Shown here: positions 55,342 to 64,000 of the stretch, piece after piece
Layout: each line of letters begins with the position of its first letter
How positions within the stretch are numbered: the stretch's first letter is position 1
Assembly (NCBI RefSeq): GCF_000733775.1
Contig: NZ_JPOE01000005.1
Span: 1,054,001 to 1,118,000, forward strand
Source of the DNA: Thiomonas sp. FB-Cd
GTDB lineage: Bacteria; Pseudomonadota; Gammaproteobacteria; Burkholderiales; Burkholderiaceae_C
DNA length: 64,000 nucleotides
Direction of reading: 5' to 3'
Translations under genes and position numbers: made by a program
Notes under the pieces: generated by a model
What the model saw: only the letters and a program-made list of their open reading frames with translations
Told to the model about the DNA's origin: nothing
The model's database searches: none

Positions 55342-55379
55342 TACACCAGGTGAAGCAATCCAGAATGCCAAGACGCTGA
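54279..55379 (+). CDS. IS630-family transposase (second type)
   Basis: 366 residues from ATG 54279. N-terminal HTH (QGLQNKDIAEQLGIGRVQVARW) and DDE acids in VLCCDEKSQVQALDR, LHLIADNYATHKHP and SASWLNMVERFFRDI. The frame has no stop inside the element and runs about 12 codons into flanking DNA, so the natural terminus depends on the insertion site. Confidence 0.88.
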   Translation: MIVLTDEQESELTRLARSKRTSVRLVQRARIVLLAAQGLQNKDIAEQLGIGRVQVARWRERYVESGLRGIERDLPRGAPPVKVDVAKLVELTTQTTPEAATHWSTRKMGEVLGVSASTVMRHWQAHGLKPHIVRGFKVSRDPKFVEKLEDIVGLYVSPPEHALVLCCDEKSQVQALDRTQPGLPLKKGRAQTMTHDDKRHGTTTLFAALNVLDGQVIAQCQQRHRHAEWLKFLRQIDRETPKDRTLHLIADNYATHKHPVVQEWLAKHPRFNMHFTPTSASWLNMVERFFRDITVNRLRRGVFTSVPELVTAIDEYIAHHNIKPKPFIWTKSAADILQKVIRANSRLSSKQNGTLHQVKQSRMPRR

Positions 55380-55420
55380 TCAACCGCTTGGATCCGCTGA
55401 TACGCCAAACAACTAGGGGA

Positions 55421-57016
55421 CTACACCGCACGCCTGGCCGCGAGCGGTGTCTGACCCAGCCACGCGTGCAATTGATCGCGTTGGTGCTCGCTGGTGTGAA
55501 GCCCCACTTTGCTTCGCCGCCAGAGGATGTCATCCGCGCTGCAGGCCCATTCCTCCCGCCGAAGGTAGTCGATCTCCGCTGCGTAGAGATCAGGCACAAC
55601 AGACGGGCCGAGATCGGCCAATTGTTGGGCCCGTTCACCTGACTCGGTCATCAAGACGCGGTCGATACGGCTGCCATAGGCTCTGGCCAAACGCTCCGCA
55701 AGTGGCTGGGGCAGCCAGGAATAGTGCCGCTGCACGGCTCGCAGGAAGTTGGCGAAATCGATGTCCGGACGCTCCCCAGGCTGAATCCAGGCCGACAGAT
55801 CGCCCCCAGGAAGATACGCATGACGCGTCCAGGCAGCTCCCGGCGCACCAATGGCGAAGCAGAGTTGATCCGCAGCTTGCTCGGAGAGTTTGCGGAAAGT
55901 GGTGATCTTTCCGCCCCAGACGGTGAGCAGAGGCGCACCGCCAGTCACCACTTCAAGCCTGTAGTCGCGCGTAACTGCCGAAGCATCCCCGGCGTAGTCT
56001 TCCAGCAAGGGGCGCACGCCCGCGTAGCGCCACACCACATCTTCAGGTTTGACCTCCGCGCGGAAATAGCGGTTCACGGCCTTGCAAAGGTAGGCCACTT
56101 CGTCATCGCTACAGATCTCCACCCCACTGGGCTCCGCCACTTGCACCTCGGTGGTACCAATCAAGGTGAACGCGCGCTGGTAGGGAATAGCGAAGACGAC
56201 CCGGCGAGCGTCAACCTGGAGCAGGTAAGCGTCCGGGTGTGTGAACAACTGAGGCACCACGATGTGACTGCCGCGCACCAGGCGCAGCGACATGTGCGCG
56301 TGCATCGGGCGGCCGTCGGCATTGCGGACTGCTCGTTGGAGAAAGCGTTCTGCCCATGGGCCTGTTGCGTTGACCAAGGCGCGGGCGATGATGTGCTGCG
56401 TTTGCCCTGAGGCCTGGAGCAGAGTGACATGCCAGCCCTCGGCGCTGCGCACGGCGCTGGTGCAGGCTGTGTGGGTGCGCACGGTGGCCCCGCGGTCGGC
56501 GGCGTCGACGGCGCACAGCGTAACCAGTCGCGCATCGTCCACCCAACCGTCGGAGTAGCTGAACCCTCGCACATAGTTGAGCTTGAGTGGTGCCCCGGCG
56601 CGATGGGTACGCAGGTCGACTCCGCAGGAGCCCGGCAGCCATGTGCGCCGCGCCAGATGGTCGTAAAGGAACAGACCCGCACGAAGCATCCAGGCCGGGC
56701 GCATGTCGGGAGCGTGCGGTAGCACAATGCGCAGCGGGCCCATGATGTGTGGGGCGCTGCGCAGCAGCGCTTCGCGCTCTTGCAGCGACTTGCGGACCAA
56801 GCCGAATTCGGAATACTCCAGGTAGCGCAGGCCCCCATGAATCAGCTTGGTAGAGGCTGAGGACGTGTGCGCTGCAAGATCATCGCGCTCGCATAGCATG
56901 ACCTTCAGTCCACGCCCGGCGAGGTCGCGGGCAATGCCTGCGCCGTTGATGCCGCCGCCAACGACGAGTATGTCAAAGGTCTCCGGCGCAAGGCACGATT
57001 TAAATTCGACTGTCAT
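55421..57016 (-). CDS. glpD: glycerol-3-phosphate dehydrogenase (GlpD-like)
   Basis: 531 residues, the normal length of the aerobic FAD enzyme. N-terminal FAD fold ETFDILVVGGGINGAGIARD, substrate region SSASTKLIHGGLRYLEYSEF, and the C-terminal domain with WACSADDILWRRSKVGLH. ATG 57016 is chosen; upstream codons in frame lack features. It oxidises sn-glycerol 3-phosphate to dihydroxyacetone phosphate at the inner membrane and feeds electrons to quinone. No glpK or glpF is nearby. Confidence 0.92.
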   Translation of the reverse strand: MTVEFKSCLAPETFDILVVGGGINGAGIARDLAGRGLKVMLCERDDLAAHTSSASTKLIHGGLRYLEYSEFGLVRKSLQEREALLRSAPHIMGPLRIVLPHAPDMRPAWMLRAGLFLYDHLARRTWLPGSCGVDLRTHRAGAPLKLNYVRGFSYSDGWVDDARLVTLCAVDAADRGATVRTHTACTSAVRSAEGWHVTLLQASGQTQHIIARALVNATGPWAERFLQRAVRNADGRPMHAHMSLRLVRGSHIVVPQLFTHPDAYLLQVDARRVVFAIPYQRAFTLIGTTEVQVAEPSGVEICSDDEVAYLCKAVNRYFRAEVKPEDVVWRYAGVRPLLEDYAGDASAVTRDYRLEVVTGGAPLLTVWGGKITTFRKLSEQAADQLCFAIGAPGAAWTRHAYLPGGDLSAWIQPGERPDIDFANFLRAVQRHYSWLPQPLAERLARAYGSRIDRVLMTESGERAQQLADLGPSVVPDLYAAEIDYLRREEWACSADDILWRRSKVGLHTSEHQRDQLHAWLGQTPLAARRAV

Positions 57017-57353
57017 CGTGCGCCAATGGTAGGCGCGCTGCGCGCATGCGAAGCTGCGCCTTCGCTTCATCAAAAGCGGAAGCCCTTAACACGTCGGCGC
57101 CGGACCCCCACTCGGGCGTCACGCCTTGCATCCACGTCCGAGCAGGATTCGCTCCCGAGGAACAAAGCGTTCCTCGACTACTTGGCAGAGCACTGGGGGT
57201 AAATGCGGTGCTTGACATGGCCTTGACGACCTATTCTTGCTTGGCAAGAAACGTGGTTGTGCGAATCGCCATTCACCCGGAGCGGCAGTGCACACCCGCC
57301 TGATGCATTGGGGTTGAAGCGCTTGGTGTTCCTGGCAGCATCGGAGGGGCATG
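57017..57353. other. divergent promoter region between glpD and the Rieske gene
   Basis: About 340 bases with no supported gene. It must contain the promoters of both divergent genes. The inverted pair CTTGC-TTGGCAAG near 57236-57249 is a possible small hairpin or operator. Confidence 0.35.
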
Positions 57354-57932
57354 ATGGATGCAACGCGCAGAACTTGGATGATCGCCACGGGTGTGGCTTC
57401 CTGTGTCGGCACCGCAGCAACTGCGACGGCCTTCCTGGAGTCGATGGAGCCTTCGAACGAGGCTCAGGTCAATGGCGGCCCGATCCCGGTGGATCTCAGC
57501 CGATTACAGCCCGGCCACCATATCGTGCTGTTGTGGCGCGGCCAACCGATCTGGATCGTGCGTCGCACACCCCAAATGCTGGCCACACTCAAGCGCACAC
57601 AGGACCTGGTCGCTGACCCGTTGTCGCGCAATACCCAATACCCGACACCCACGTGGGCGCAGAATGCTTGGCGCTCGATCAAGCCCGAGTATTTCGTCTT
57701 CATCGACATCTGTACCCATCTGGGTTGCGCGCCTATTGGCCGATTTACGCCTGGCCCACAACCGGGTTTGCCGAATGACTGGCTCGGGGGTTGGCTATGT
57801 CCCTGCCACGGCTCGCGCTACGACATGGCAGCGCGTGTATTCAAAAACATGCCCGCGCCGGCCAATATGATCGTTCCCGACTATGAGTTTCTAAACGACA
57901 CCAAGATCATGCTCGGCACGCATCGGCTCTGA
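57354..57932 (+). CDS. petA: Rieske [2Fe-2S] subunit of a cytochrome bc1-type complex
   Basis: About 192 residues. An N-terminal twin-arginine-like segment (RRTWMIATGVASCVGTAAT) anchors it. The cluster boxes are CTHLGCAP near residue 122 and CPCHGSRYD near residue 150, with the two Cys and two His ligands. GGAGGGG lies just upstream of the second of two ATG codons. No cytochrome b or c1 gene follows, so this is an orphan copy or a second isoform. Confidence 0.9.
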   Translation: MDATRRTWMIATGVASCVGTAATATAFLESMEPSNEAQVNGGPIPVDLSRLQPGHHIVLLWRGQPIWIVRRTPQMLATLKRTQDLVADPLSRNTQYPTPTWAQNAWRSIKPEYFVFIDICTHLGCAPIGRFTPGPQPGLPNDWLGGWLCPCHGSRYDMAARVFKNMPAPANMIVPDYEFLNDTKIMLGTHRL

Positions 57933-58390
57933 TGCTTGCATCCGGAGAACGCCATGAGCATGCAAGGCAAGCGCCTGTCCTGCTCAAGCCCAAAAACACT
58001 GGAAGGCGCTGAGCTCCACGCGGATGGTCCAAGCCTGCATTCCAGGCTGTGAGTGAATCTCCCAAATCGGTGATGAACCCTTCGGCTTTGGCCGTCCGTT
58101 CAGTCTCGCCAGCCACCGCACAAGATTCAGGATAAGCAAGGGTGCTTGCGGCATCCGCGTTATTCTTCATCCTCGTGAGCGGGCAGGTTTGCGACGCCAA
58201 TGCTTGGTTCAATTTTTTGCGCGTTACTTCGGCCTGAGTCACCGTGTCTCAGGTCCAGTGCTTGCCCCCGTGGAGGTGAAGCTCGCGGATGAGGGGCAGC
58301 ATTGAGCGCGGGGATGTCACCAGTGACACGGGCCCAACCGCCTGAACAAGCATCTGTCGACAGGCGTTTCGACGAGACATGGAGAACCAC
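57933..58390. other. intergenic stretch without a recognisable gene
   Basis: About 460 bases; frames on both strands are short and featureless. The leader of the flavoprotein gene is at its right end, with GGAGA just ahead of the chosen start. Confidence 0.4.
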
Positions 58391-59788
58391 ATGAACAAGC
58401 ACAACGAACTCGATGTCCTCGTGATTGGCGGCGGCCCGGGCGGCACGCCCGCTGCATTGGCGCTGGCGCAAGCGGGCAAGCGCGTACTTCTGGTCGAAGC
58501 TGGCCAGGGGTTGGGTGGAACCTGTCTGTTCGAGGGATGCATCCCGTCCAAGATCTTCCGCGAGGCCGCCGCGCGGCGGCGCGAGATCGCGCGTGCGGCG
58601 GAGTTCGGCCTGCGTTTGAGCGGCAGCGGCGCCGCGCCAGATATCGATTGGGCGGCCGTGCAGGCGCGCCGCCACCGCATTCTCAGCCAGCGTGCGCAAG
58701 GCGCGCTGATGAAGGCCAGGGCGTTGCCGTCACTTGAGGTGGTATTCGGCCGTGCTCGCCTGACGGGGCCGCGCTCGGCGCTCATCGAGGCCGATGATGG
58801 CAGTCGCGAGGTGCACTTCGACCGGGCGATTCTCGCGACCGGATCGATGCCCGTGCGCCCGCCCGTTCCGGGCGCTGACCTTCCCGGAGTGCTCGACTCG
58901 ACCGGACTGATCGAGATCGGCGCCGTCCCCGGGACGCTGGCCCTGATTGGCGCCGGACCGGTCGGCGTGGAAATGGCGCAGATTTTCGCGATGCTCGGCA
59001 GCCGGGTCACGCTGCTGGAAGGCATGCCACGCATCCTCATGCCGGTCGATGTCGTGCTGGCCGGGATGCTTGCGCAGCGCCTTGCTGCCGACGGCATTGC
59101 ACTGCAGACCGCAGTAGCGGTCAATGCCATTGAGCGCAGGCAACAGCAGCATGTCGTCTGTTACACCCGGGACGGCAAAGACGCGGAAGTCGCTGCGGAC
59201 GCCGTCGCGATCGTCGCTGGCCGGCAACCCAACGTCGCCGGGCTAGGGCTGGAGAACACCGCCGTGCGCTTCGACCAGCACGGCGTCAAAGTCGATGCCC
59301 TTCTAGAGAGCAACGAGCCCGGGATCTTCGCCACTGGCGACCTCGTCGGGCAGCCGATGTTCGCGCACTGGGCCACGGCGCAGGCGCTCGCCGTGGCCCG
59401 GCACATCCTGGGTCACGACGCGCCGTACCCGCGCCCGGAACACAACTCGGCGGTGATCTTTTCGTACCCCGAACTGGGGATGGCCGGCCTGACCGAGGAG
59501 GCTGCGCGTGCCGCAGGGCTCGACGTCGCTGTCGCCGAATACGACTACCAGATCGACGCCCGCGCGCAGATCAGCGCGGACGCCTTCGGCCGGCTGCGCG
59601 TGGTCTACGACCGGACCGATCGACGCGTGATCGGCGTGCATGCCCTGGTCGAAGGGGCCGCGGACCTGATGGGCGAGGCGGCGCTGGCGGTCCGCCTCGG
59701 ATTGCGCATCGACCAGCTCGCCGCCGCCATCCACCCGCATCCGACCCTGACCGAAGCGTTCGGACTCGCAGCCCTGGCAGCTGGCTGA
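58391..59788 (+). CDS. pyridine nucleotide-disulfide oxidoreductase (Lpd/MerA-like)
   Basis: 465 residues. FAD motif VLVIGGGPGGTPAALALAQA, redox-active disulfide GGTCLFEGCIPSK (Cys-x4-Cys), NAD(P) fold LALIGAGPVGVEMAQIFAML, and dimerisation domain with the catalytic HPHPTLTEAF. A dihydrolipoamide-dehydrogenase-like enzyme without a lipoyl domain; no 2-oxoacid dehydrogenase genes are nearby, so it may reduce another disulfide or a metal. The ATG at 58379 is an alternative start. Confidence 0.88.
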   Translation: MNKHNELDVLVIGGGPGGTPAALALAQAGKRVLLVEAGQGLGGTCLFEGCIPSKIFREAAARRREIARAAEFGLRLSGSGAAPDIDWAAVQARRHRILSQRAQGALMKARALPSLEVVFGRARLTGPRSALIEADDGSREVHFDRAILATGSMPVRPPVPGADLPGVLDSTGLIEIGAVPGTLALIGAGPVGVEMAQIFAMLGSRVTLLEGMPRILMPVDVVLAGMLAQRLAADGIALQTAVAVNAIERRQQQHVVCYTRDGKDAEVAADAVAIVAGRQPNVAGLGLENTAVRFDQHGVKVDALLESNEPGIFATGDLVGQPMFAHWATAQALAVARHILGHDAPYPRPEHNSAVIFSYPELGMAGLTEEAARAAGLDVAVAEYDYQIDARAQISADAFGRLRVVYDRTDRRVIGVHALVEGAADLMGEAALAVRLGLRIDQLAAAIHPHPTLTEAFGLAALAAG

Positions 59789-60293
59789 CGGGTACGGATT
59801 CTCACCTTCGGATCCCTCGGAGACATCAGAGCTCACCGGGACTTCCCTGGAGCAGAACGTGGAGGCGGCGCATGTCATTCTTCGGATCGAATTCGTGCTC
59901 AGCTTCGCGATCGGGGCAGTCGCATTGCGGCGTTGTTGCGCATTCACCAAGAGTGCCAAGATGTCCTGGATCTTGGTGATCGCCATCGGGGCCTTCGAGC
60001 CAATCTATCTGCCCCTCGGTGTCGATGGATGGCGCGTTCTTCCTGACCGCGTCGGCGTGACCGGATGACCATCGTGCTGCCGTGGGTGCCGGACGCGCTT
60101 CGGGTCCTCGGGCACCGCGGCGGAGCGTCGCTCGCCTCGCGCATCGTGGACGAGGGAAAGAGGTTTGGCCTCGAGGATGAGGATCACTATCGCGACTTCC
60201 CGTCGGAGGTTGACATGCGCCGCCCGAATTGCGCCATCGGGGCACGACAATAGACAAAATATCCACGCAGCCGGTTCATAGGAGATGTTGACC
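59789..60293. other. intergenic stretch with two short overlapping frames
   Basis: About 500 bases. On the plus strand a 69-codon frame (GTG 59859) with a hydrophobic middle overlaps a 62-codon frame (ATG 60065) by ATGA. Neither has a recognised family and the ribosome sites are weak, so I do not call them genes. Confidence 0.35.
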
Positions 60294-62678
60294 ATGGATA
60301 CTCCCAAAGAAGGGGCGCTCGGCGGTTTGATGCAGGGACTAACCAGACCGGAAGCCGCGTCGCGGTTGCAGGAGTATGGCCCCAATGCGATCGCCGAGGC
60401 GGCACCCCGATCCCTGATCATCTTCCTTCGCAAATTCTGGGGCGTGATCCCCTGGATGCTCGAACTGGCCCTGGTAATCGACCTGATCCTCGGCCGCCGG
60501 GTCGAGGCGCTTTTCATCGGCGTGCTGCTCCTGCTCAACGCGGTTCTCGCCTACCGCCAGGAAAGCCGCGCAACGAAGGCGCTCGGGCTGCTGCGCCAGC
60601 GCCTGACGATCCAGGCTCGCGTGCGCCGCGATGGTCGCTGGCAGCCGATTCCGGCAGCGCAGCTCGTTCCCGGCGATCTGCTGCGCTTACGCGCGGGCGA
60701 TATCGTTCCGGCGGACGTGGCACTCTCCGAGGGGCAACTGCTGGTCGATCAGTCGGTGCTGACGGGAGAGTCGCTGCCTGTCGAAGTCCGAGTGGGTGGA
60801 ACCGCCTATTCAGGATCTTTGGTCAGCCGCGGCGAAGCCACCGGCGTGGTTTCGGCCACGGGAATTCGCACCTATTTCGGCAAGACCGCCGAGCTGGTCC
60901 GGCTCGCCGCGGCGCCACCACGCCTTGAGGGTCTGGTCGTCGGCGTCGCCCGGTATCTTGGCGCACTGGACGTGGTGCTCGCATTCGCGGTGGTGGTCGT
61001 CACTGTCGTCGAAGGACGGAGCCTCCTCGGTGCGCTGCCGTTCATGCTGATGCTGCTGGTGGCGTCGGTGCCCATGGCCTTGCCCGTGATGTTCACCATG
61101 TCGGCGGCGATGGGTGCGCGCATGCTCGCCGACAAGGGCATTCTCGCCACTCGCCTGGCGGCGATCGAGGACGCTGCTGCGATGGACGTGCTGTGCCTGG
61201 ACAAGACGGGCACCCTGACCGAGAACCGGCTGACGGTGGGCGAAGTGCTGCCGGTCGTCGCGGCGACGGCGGACGACGTGATCCGCCTGGCGGCGATCGC
61301 CTGCGACGATGCCACGCAGGATCCACTTGACCTCGCCATCCTGCGCGCCGCGGGCGAGCGCGGGATCAACCCGGGGCAGACGCAGCGCCTGGGCTTCGTC
61401 CCTTTTGATCCGGACACCAAGCGCTCGGAAGCGTCGGTCCGTGACGGCGAGCAGGTGCTGCGCGTGGTCAAGGGCGAACCTCGAACCGTAGCCGACCTGG
61501 CGCAACTGCCGTGGGAGCCTATCGGCGGTGCGGTCGAGCGACTGTCCGCCGACGGCTCGCGCGTTCTCGCCGTCGCAGCCGGAGCGGGGGGACGGCTCGA
61601 ACTCGCCGGGCTGCTGTCGTTCGGCGATCCGCCGCGCGGCGACTCGGCGACTCTGATCGCAGAACTTCAAAGGCGCGGGGTACGCGTGCGGCTCGTCACC
61701 GGTGACGGCGAAGCGACCGCGCGGGCGATTGCGTCCAAGGTCGGGATCACGGGCGAGGTCGCCCCGGCGGGGACGATCCGCGAAGACCTGGGTCCCGAAG
61801 AGGCACTGCGCTATACCGTGTTCGCGCGCGTGCTGCCGCAGGACAAGTTTCAGCTCGTGAAGGCGCTGCAGAAGGCGGGGCATGTGGTCGGAATGACCGG
61901 CGACGGCGTGAACGACGCGCCCGCACTGCGGCAGGCCGACATCGGAATCGCGATGGCCAACGCAACCGACGTCGCCAAGGCCGCAGCGAGTCTCGTGCTG
62001 ACCAAGCCCGGCCTGGGCGAGATCGTCACTGCGATCGACGCGAGCCGCCGCATCTATCGGCGGCTGCAGACGTTCACCCTCACGATGATGACGCGCAAAA
62101 TCACCTTGCCGCTGTTCCTCGCACTGGGGGTGCTTGTGCTGAATGCCTTCGTACTCAGCCCGCTTCTCATCGTGCTGCTCATGATCACCACGGATGTGGC
62201 AACCATGGCGGTCGCCACCGACCAGGTGACGGCATCGCCGGTCCCGGAGCGGTGGGCGATCGGCCCGCTGATGACGACCGCGCTCGCGCTCTCGATTCCC
62301 CTGCTGATCTTGTGCTTCGGGGTGTTCTGGGCTGGAGCGCACGTCTTCGGTTTGGACACCGCAAGGACTCAGACGCTGATCTTTGCGTGGATCGTGTTCG
62401 CGGGGTCGCAGGGAATCCTCTACGTGACGCGATCCCGGGGATTTCTCTGGACCAGGCCTTATCCAAGTCGCTGGCTGAACGGCGTCACGCTGGTGCTGGT
62501 CGTCGCGACCATTGTCTTGGCGATCCAGGGCTGGCTGATGGCGGCAATCAGCCCCTCGCTGGTCGCCGGGATGCTGCTTCTCGCCGTCGTGTATCTCATC
62601 GCGGCCGATGCCGTCAAGGTTGCGCTCGCCCGCTCTGCGTCGTCGCGCCATCGCGCGTCTGCGCTGCCGGTGCGCTGA
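60294..62678 (+). CDS. P3A-type plasma-membrane proton-pump ATPase
   Basis: 794 residues, similar to fungal/plant PMA-type H+-ATPases found in some bacteria. N-terminal cation-ATPase domain, membrane spans 1-4, actuator motif LTGESLPVEV, phosphorylation site D303 in CLDKTGTLTENRL, nucleotide domain, hinge MTGDGVNDAPALRQADIGIA, and six C-terminal spans. GGAG at 60281 fits ATG 60294 better than ATG 60285. Pumps protons outward; useful for acid stress or energising metal transport. Confidence 0.9.
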   Translation: MDTPKEGALGGLMQGLTRPEAASRLQEYGPNAIAEAAPRSLIIFLRKFWGVIPWMLELALVIDLILGRRVEALFIGVLLLLNAVLAYRQESRATKALGLLRQRLTIQARVRRDGRWQPIPAAQLVPGDLLRLRAGDIVPADVALSEGQLLVDQSVLTGESLPVEVRVGGTAYSGSLVSRGEATGVVSATGIRTYFGKTAELVRLAAAPPRLEGLVVGVARYLGALDVVLAFAVVVVTVVEGRSLLGALPFMLMLLVASVPMALPVMFTMSAAMGARMLADKGILATRLAAIEDAAAMDVLCLDKTGTLTENRLTVGEVLPVVAATADDVIRLAAIACDDATQDPLDLAILRAAGERGINPGQTQRLGFVPFDPDTKRSEASVRDGEQVLRVVKGEPRTVADLAQLPWEPIGGAVERLSADGSRVLAVAAGAGGRLELAGLLSFGDPPRGDSATLIAELQRRGVRVRLVTGDGEATARAIASKVGITGEVAPAGTIREDLGPEEALRYTVFARVLPQDKFQLVKALQKAGHVVGMTGDGVNDAPALRQADIGIAMANATDVAKAAASLVLTKPGLGEIVTAIDASRRIYRRLQTFTLTMMTRKITLPLFLALGVLVLNAFVLSPLLIVLLMITTDVATMAVATDQVTASPVPERWAIGPLMTTALALSIPLLILCFGVFWAGAHVFGLDTARTQTLIFAWIVFAGSQGILYVTRSRGFLWTRPYPSRWLNGVTLVLVVATIVLAIQGWLMAAISPSLVAGMLLLAVVYLIAADAVKVALARSASSRHRASALPVR

Positions 62679-63209
62679 AATCGGGATAGGGATTCCATGC
62701 ATTGTTGCGAAGCAAGACGTTGATTGTCGGGCGCACGGCGAGAACGAGCGCAAACAGGACGAAGAAGGTCCATGATCCCCCAAACTGTCGCGAGGCCCGA
62801 CCTGCGGATCTGCGCTCACCCGAGGGTTTCGATCCCGGGCCAGCCCCATCAAGGCAAGGATGACCATCGCGCGCCTCGACCGCCTCACACTCCACTGCAA
62901 CATTCTGGAGACGGGCAGCGAGAGGCTTCGCTTCCGCCACAGCACGGCAATTGCCAAGACGGGTATCAAGGCCCGGGAGCAGAAACTCTCCAATGCCGGA
63001 GAGCCCGTCCATCCGCGCGAACCCGAGTCAACGCGTTGAAGCCCAGGCCCTTGGGGCAAGCCGCTTTGGGATTCGCCCGTCGCAGCTTGCCCCAGGAACC
63101 ATCACCCGCAAAGCAGGAGACCCATCCCTCAAAAGCGCAGACTTGTCCATATCCGACTGCATCGCAGTCGGCATCGGACCTGGGTCAAAATTCCGTCGGC
63201 ATGAACACT
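62679..63209. other. convergent intergenic region without a recognisable gene
   Basis: About 530 bases between the proton pump and the leftward NodT-type gene. Open frames exist only as high-GC chance frames. No clear terminator with a U-run was seen. Confidence 0.4.
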
Positions 63210-64000
63210 CTACGCGGGCCCATTGCCCATAGCCTGATAGAAAGCTGCACTGTCAGCTAGTCGCTGCGCCTGCGCAGCGATCAGATTGATGCGGGTCTGC
63301 TGAGCCTGCTGTTGCGCGACGAGGAGTTGTACATAGTTCGCCGCTCCCAATCGATATTGGCGTTGCACCAGTTCAAGCGATTGCTGGGATGCGATGTTGG
63401 CAGCGCTCTGTGCCTGCAGGTACTGGGCGTCATCGTCGAGAGCGCGCAAGACGTCGGCCACATTGCGCAGGGCTTGCAAAACGGTAGCTTTGTAGTTGGC
63501 AGCCGCGGCGTCGAAGCCGGCCTCGGCTCCCCGCGCCGCAGGTCGCAATCCAGCATTGAATAGCGGCTGTGCCAATTGCCCGGCCAGCCCCCAGACCAGT
63601 GAACCAGGGCCGAACAGACCCGCAGTGGTGAGCGCCTGAGAGCCGAGACTGCCGCTGAGGGTGATCTGGGGATAAAGGCGAGAGACAGCCACGCCGTATT
63701 GAGCGCTCGCAACGTGGAGCAAAGCCTCAGAAGCACGAATGTCCGGACGCTGCCGCACCAATTCCGACGGGACGCTCAGCGGCAGTTGCCTCGGCAAGTG
63801 GAAATCCGTCAAGATGAAATGGGGCAAGCCCGTGGCTGCTGGCGGCAAACCAGCCAAAATTGCCAGCAGATGGTTGGTTTGTTCCAGTCGGTTGCGTAGC
63901 GGCACGATACTGGCGCGCGTCTGCTCGACTTGGGTTTGCAGCGCCAGTACATCAGGCTCGGAAGCATTGCCTAGCGCCAACCTCTGGCGGGTCAGGTCAA
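63210..64000 (-). CDS. NodT-family RND outer-membrane factor, 5' part beyond window
   Basis: The C-terminal 260 or so residues of an outer-membrane efflux lipoprotein. OEP repeat with LPHFILTDFHLPRQLPLSVPSE, VRQRPDIRASEALLHVASAQ (the NodT-family hallmark) and a second long helix pair (LRNVADVLRALDDDAQYLQA ... QQQAQQTRINLIAAQAQRL). The frame is open to the right edge, so the start and lipobox lie outside. Pump and adaptor genes are presumably upstream, beyond the window. Confidence 0.92.
   Translation of the reverse strand, partial: DLTRQRLALGNASEPDVLALQTQVEQTRASIVPLRNRLEQTNHLLAILAGLPPAATGLPHFILTDFHLPRQLPLSVPSELVRQRPDIRASEALLHVASAQYGVAVSRLYPQITLSGSLGSQALTTAGLFGPGSLVWGLAGQLAQPLFNAGLRPAARGAEAGFDAAAANYKATVLQALRNVADVLRALDDDAQYLQAQSAANIASQQSLELVQRQYRLGAANYVQLLVAQQQAQQTRINLIAAQAQRLADSAAFYQAMGNGPA

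Noticed and set aside
60810-63059. 749-codon open frame on the minus strand opposite the proton-pump gene
   Set aside because: Arg/His/Gln-rich shadow of a high-GC gene with clear P-type ATPase motifs on the other strand; no start signal or domain.
1-64000. tRNA, rRNA or riboswitch genes
   Set aside because: No cloverleaf, rRNA signature or recognisable aptamer was found by eye; weak structures could be missed without a covariance search.

Overview
The window looks like the chromosome of a high-GC betaproteobacterium, most likely Burkholderiales. The evidence is a Burkholderia-type general porin, the style of the Liv transporter and catabolic genes, CusR/CusS-like and RND metal-efflux genes, and dense IS630/IS110/IS3 traffic. 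I cannot name the species from sequence alone. No rRNA, tRNA or CRISPR array is visible.

Region 1 (1-15.6 kb) is metabolic. After the 3' end of a SulP anion transporter comes a long co-oriented cluster for hydroxyproline use: a DapA-type deaminase, a five-gene Liv-type ABC importer, a 4-hydroxyproline 2-epimerase with both catalytic cysteines, a three-subunit FAD/[2Fe-2S] D-hydroxyproline dehydrogenase, an aldehyde dehydrogenase, a PAS-AraC regulator and a porin. Together they would import trans-4-hydroxy-L-proline and convert it to alpha-ketoglutarate. The cluster is decaying: an IS630 element cuts the 3' end of the large oxidoreductase subunit, and the dehydrogenase for the last step has lost its catalytic core by an in-frame deletion.

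Region 2 (15.6-40 kb) is an accessory island. In order it holds: a possible IS21-type end; an HTH / N6-adenine methylase / PD-(D/E)XK nuclease operon preceded by a (TTTG)n tract; an IS3 remnant split by an IS630 copy; an AAA+ ATPase / subtilisin-like protease pair; a complete Tn7-like module (TnsA, TniA/TnsB, TniB/TnsC, TniQ) on the minus strand; and a little-known cassette at 30.3-36.4 kb. That cassette has an XRE / ImmA-IrrE peptidase / PIN nuclease triad with overlapping reading frames, two paralogous proteins of unknown function on either side of it, a BpsA-like methyltransferase and a P-loop kinase, and a third IS630 copy lies inside its kinase-methyltransferase operon. The right part holds a strong palindrome with three spaced repeats, a frameshifted possibly TnsE-like gene, and an IS110 transposase. 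Two IS630 copies differing at about eight residues flank 20.65-35.69 kb in direct orientation.

Region 3 (40-52.5 kb) is a metal- or envelope-stress block: one two-component system, a TolC/MFP/RND tripartite efflux operon, a convergent CusRS-like two-component system, then a small membrane protein, a c-type cytochrome-like protein and an outer-membrane beta-barrel protein.

Region 4 (52.5-64 kb) is a patchwork with scars: a BatD-like fragment abutting a 5'-truncated PiT phosphate transporter, a different IS630 element sitting in a PIN-like gene, GlpD, an isolated Rieske protein, a flavin disulfide reductase, a P3A proton-pump ATPase, and the 3' part of a NodT-type outer-membrane factor running off the window.
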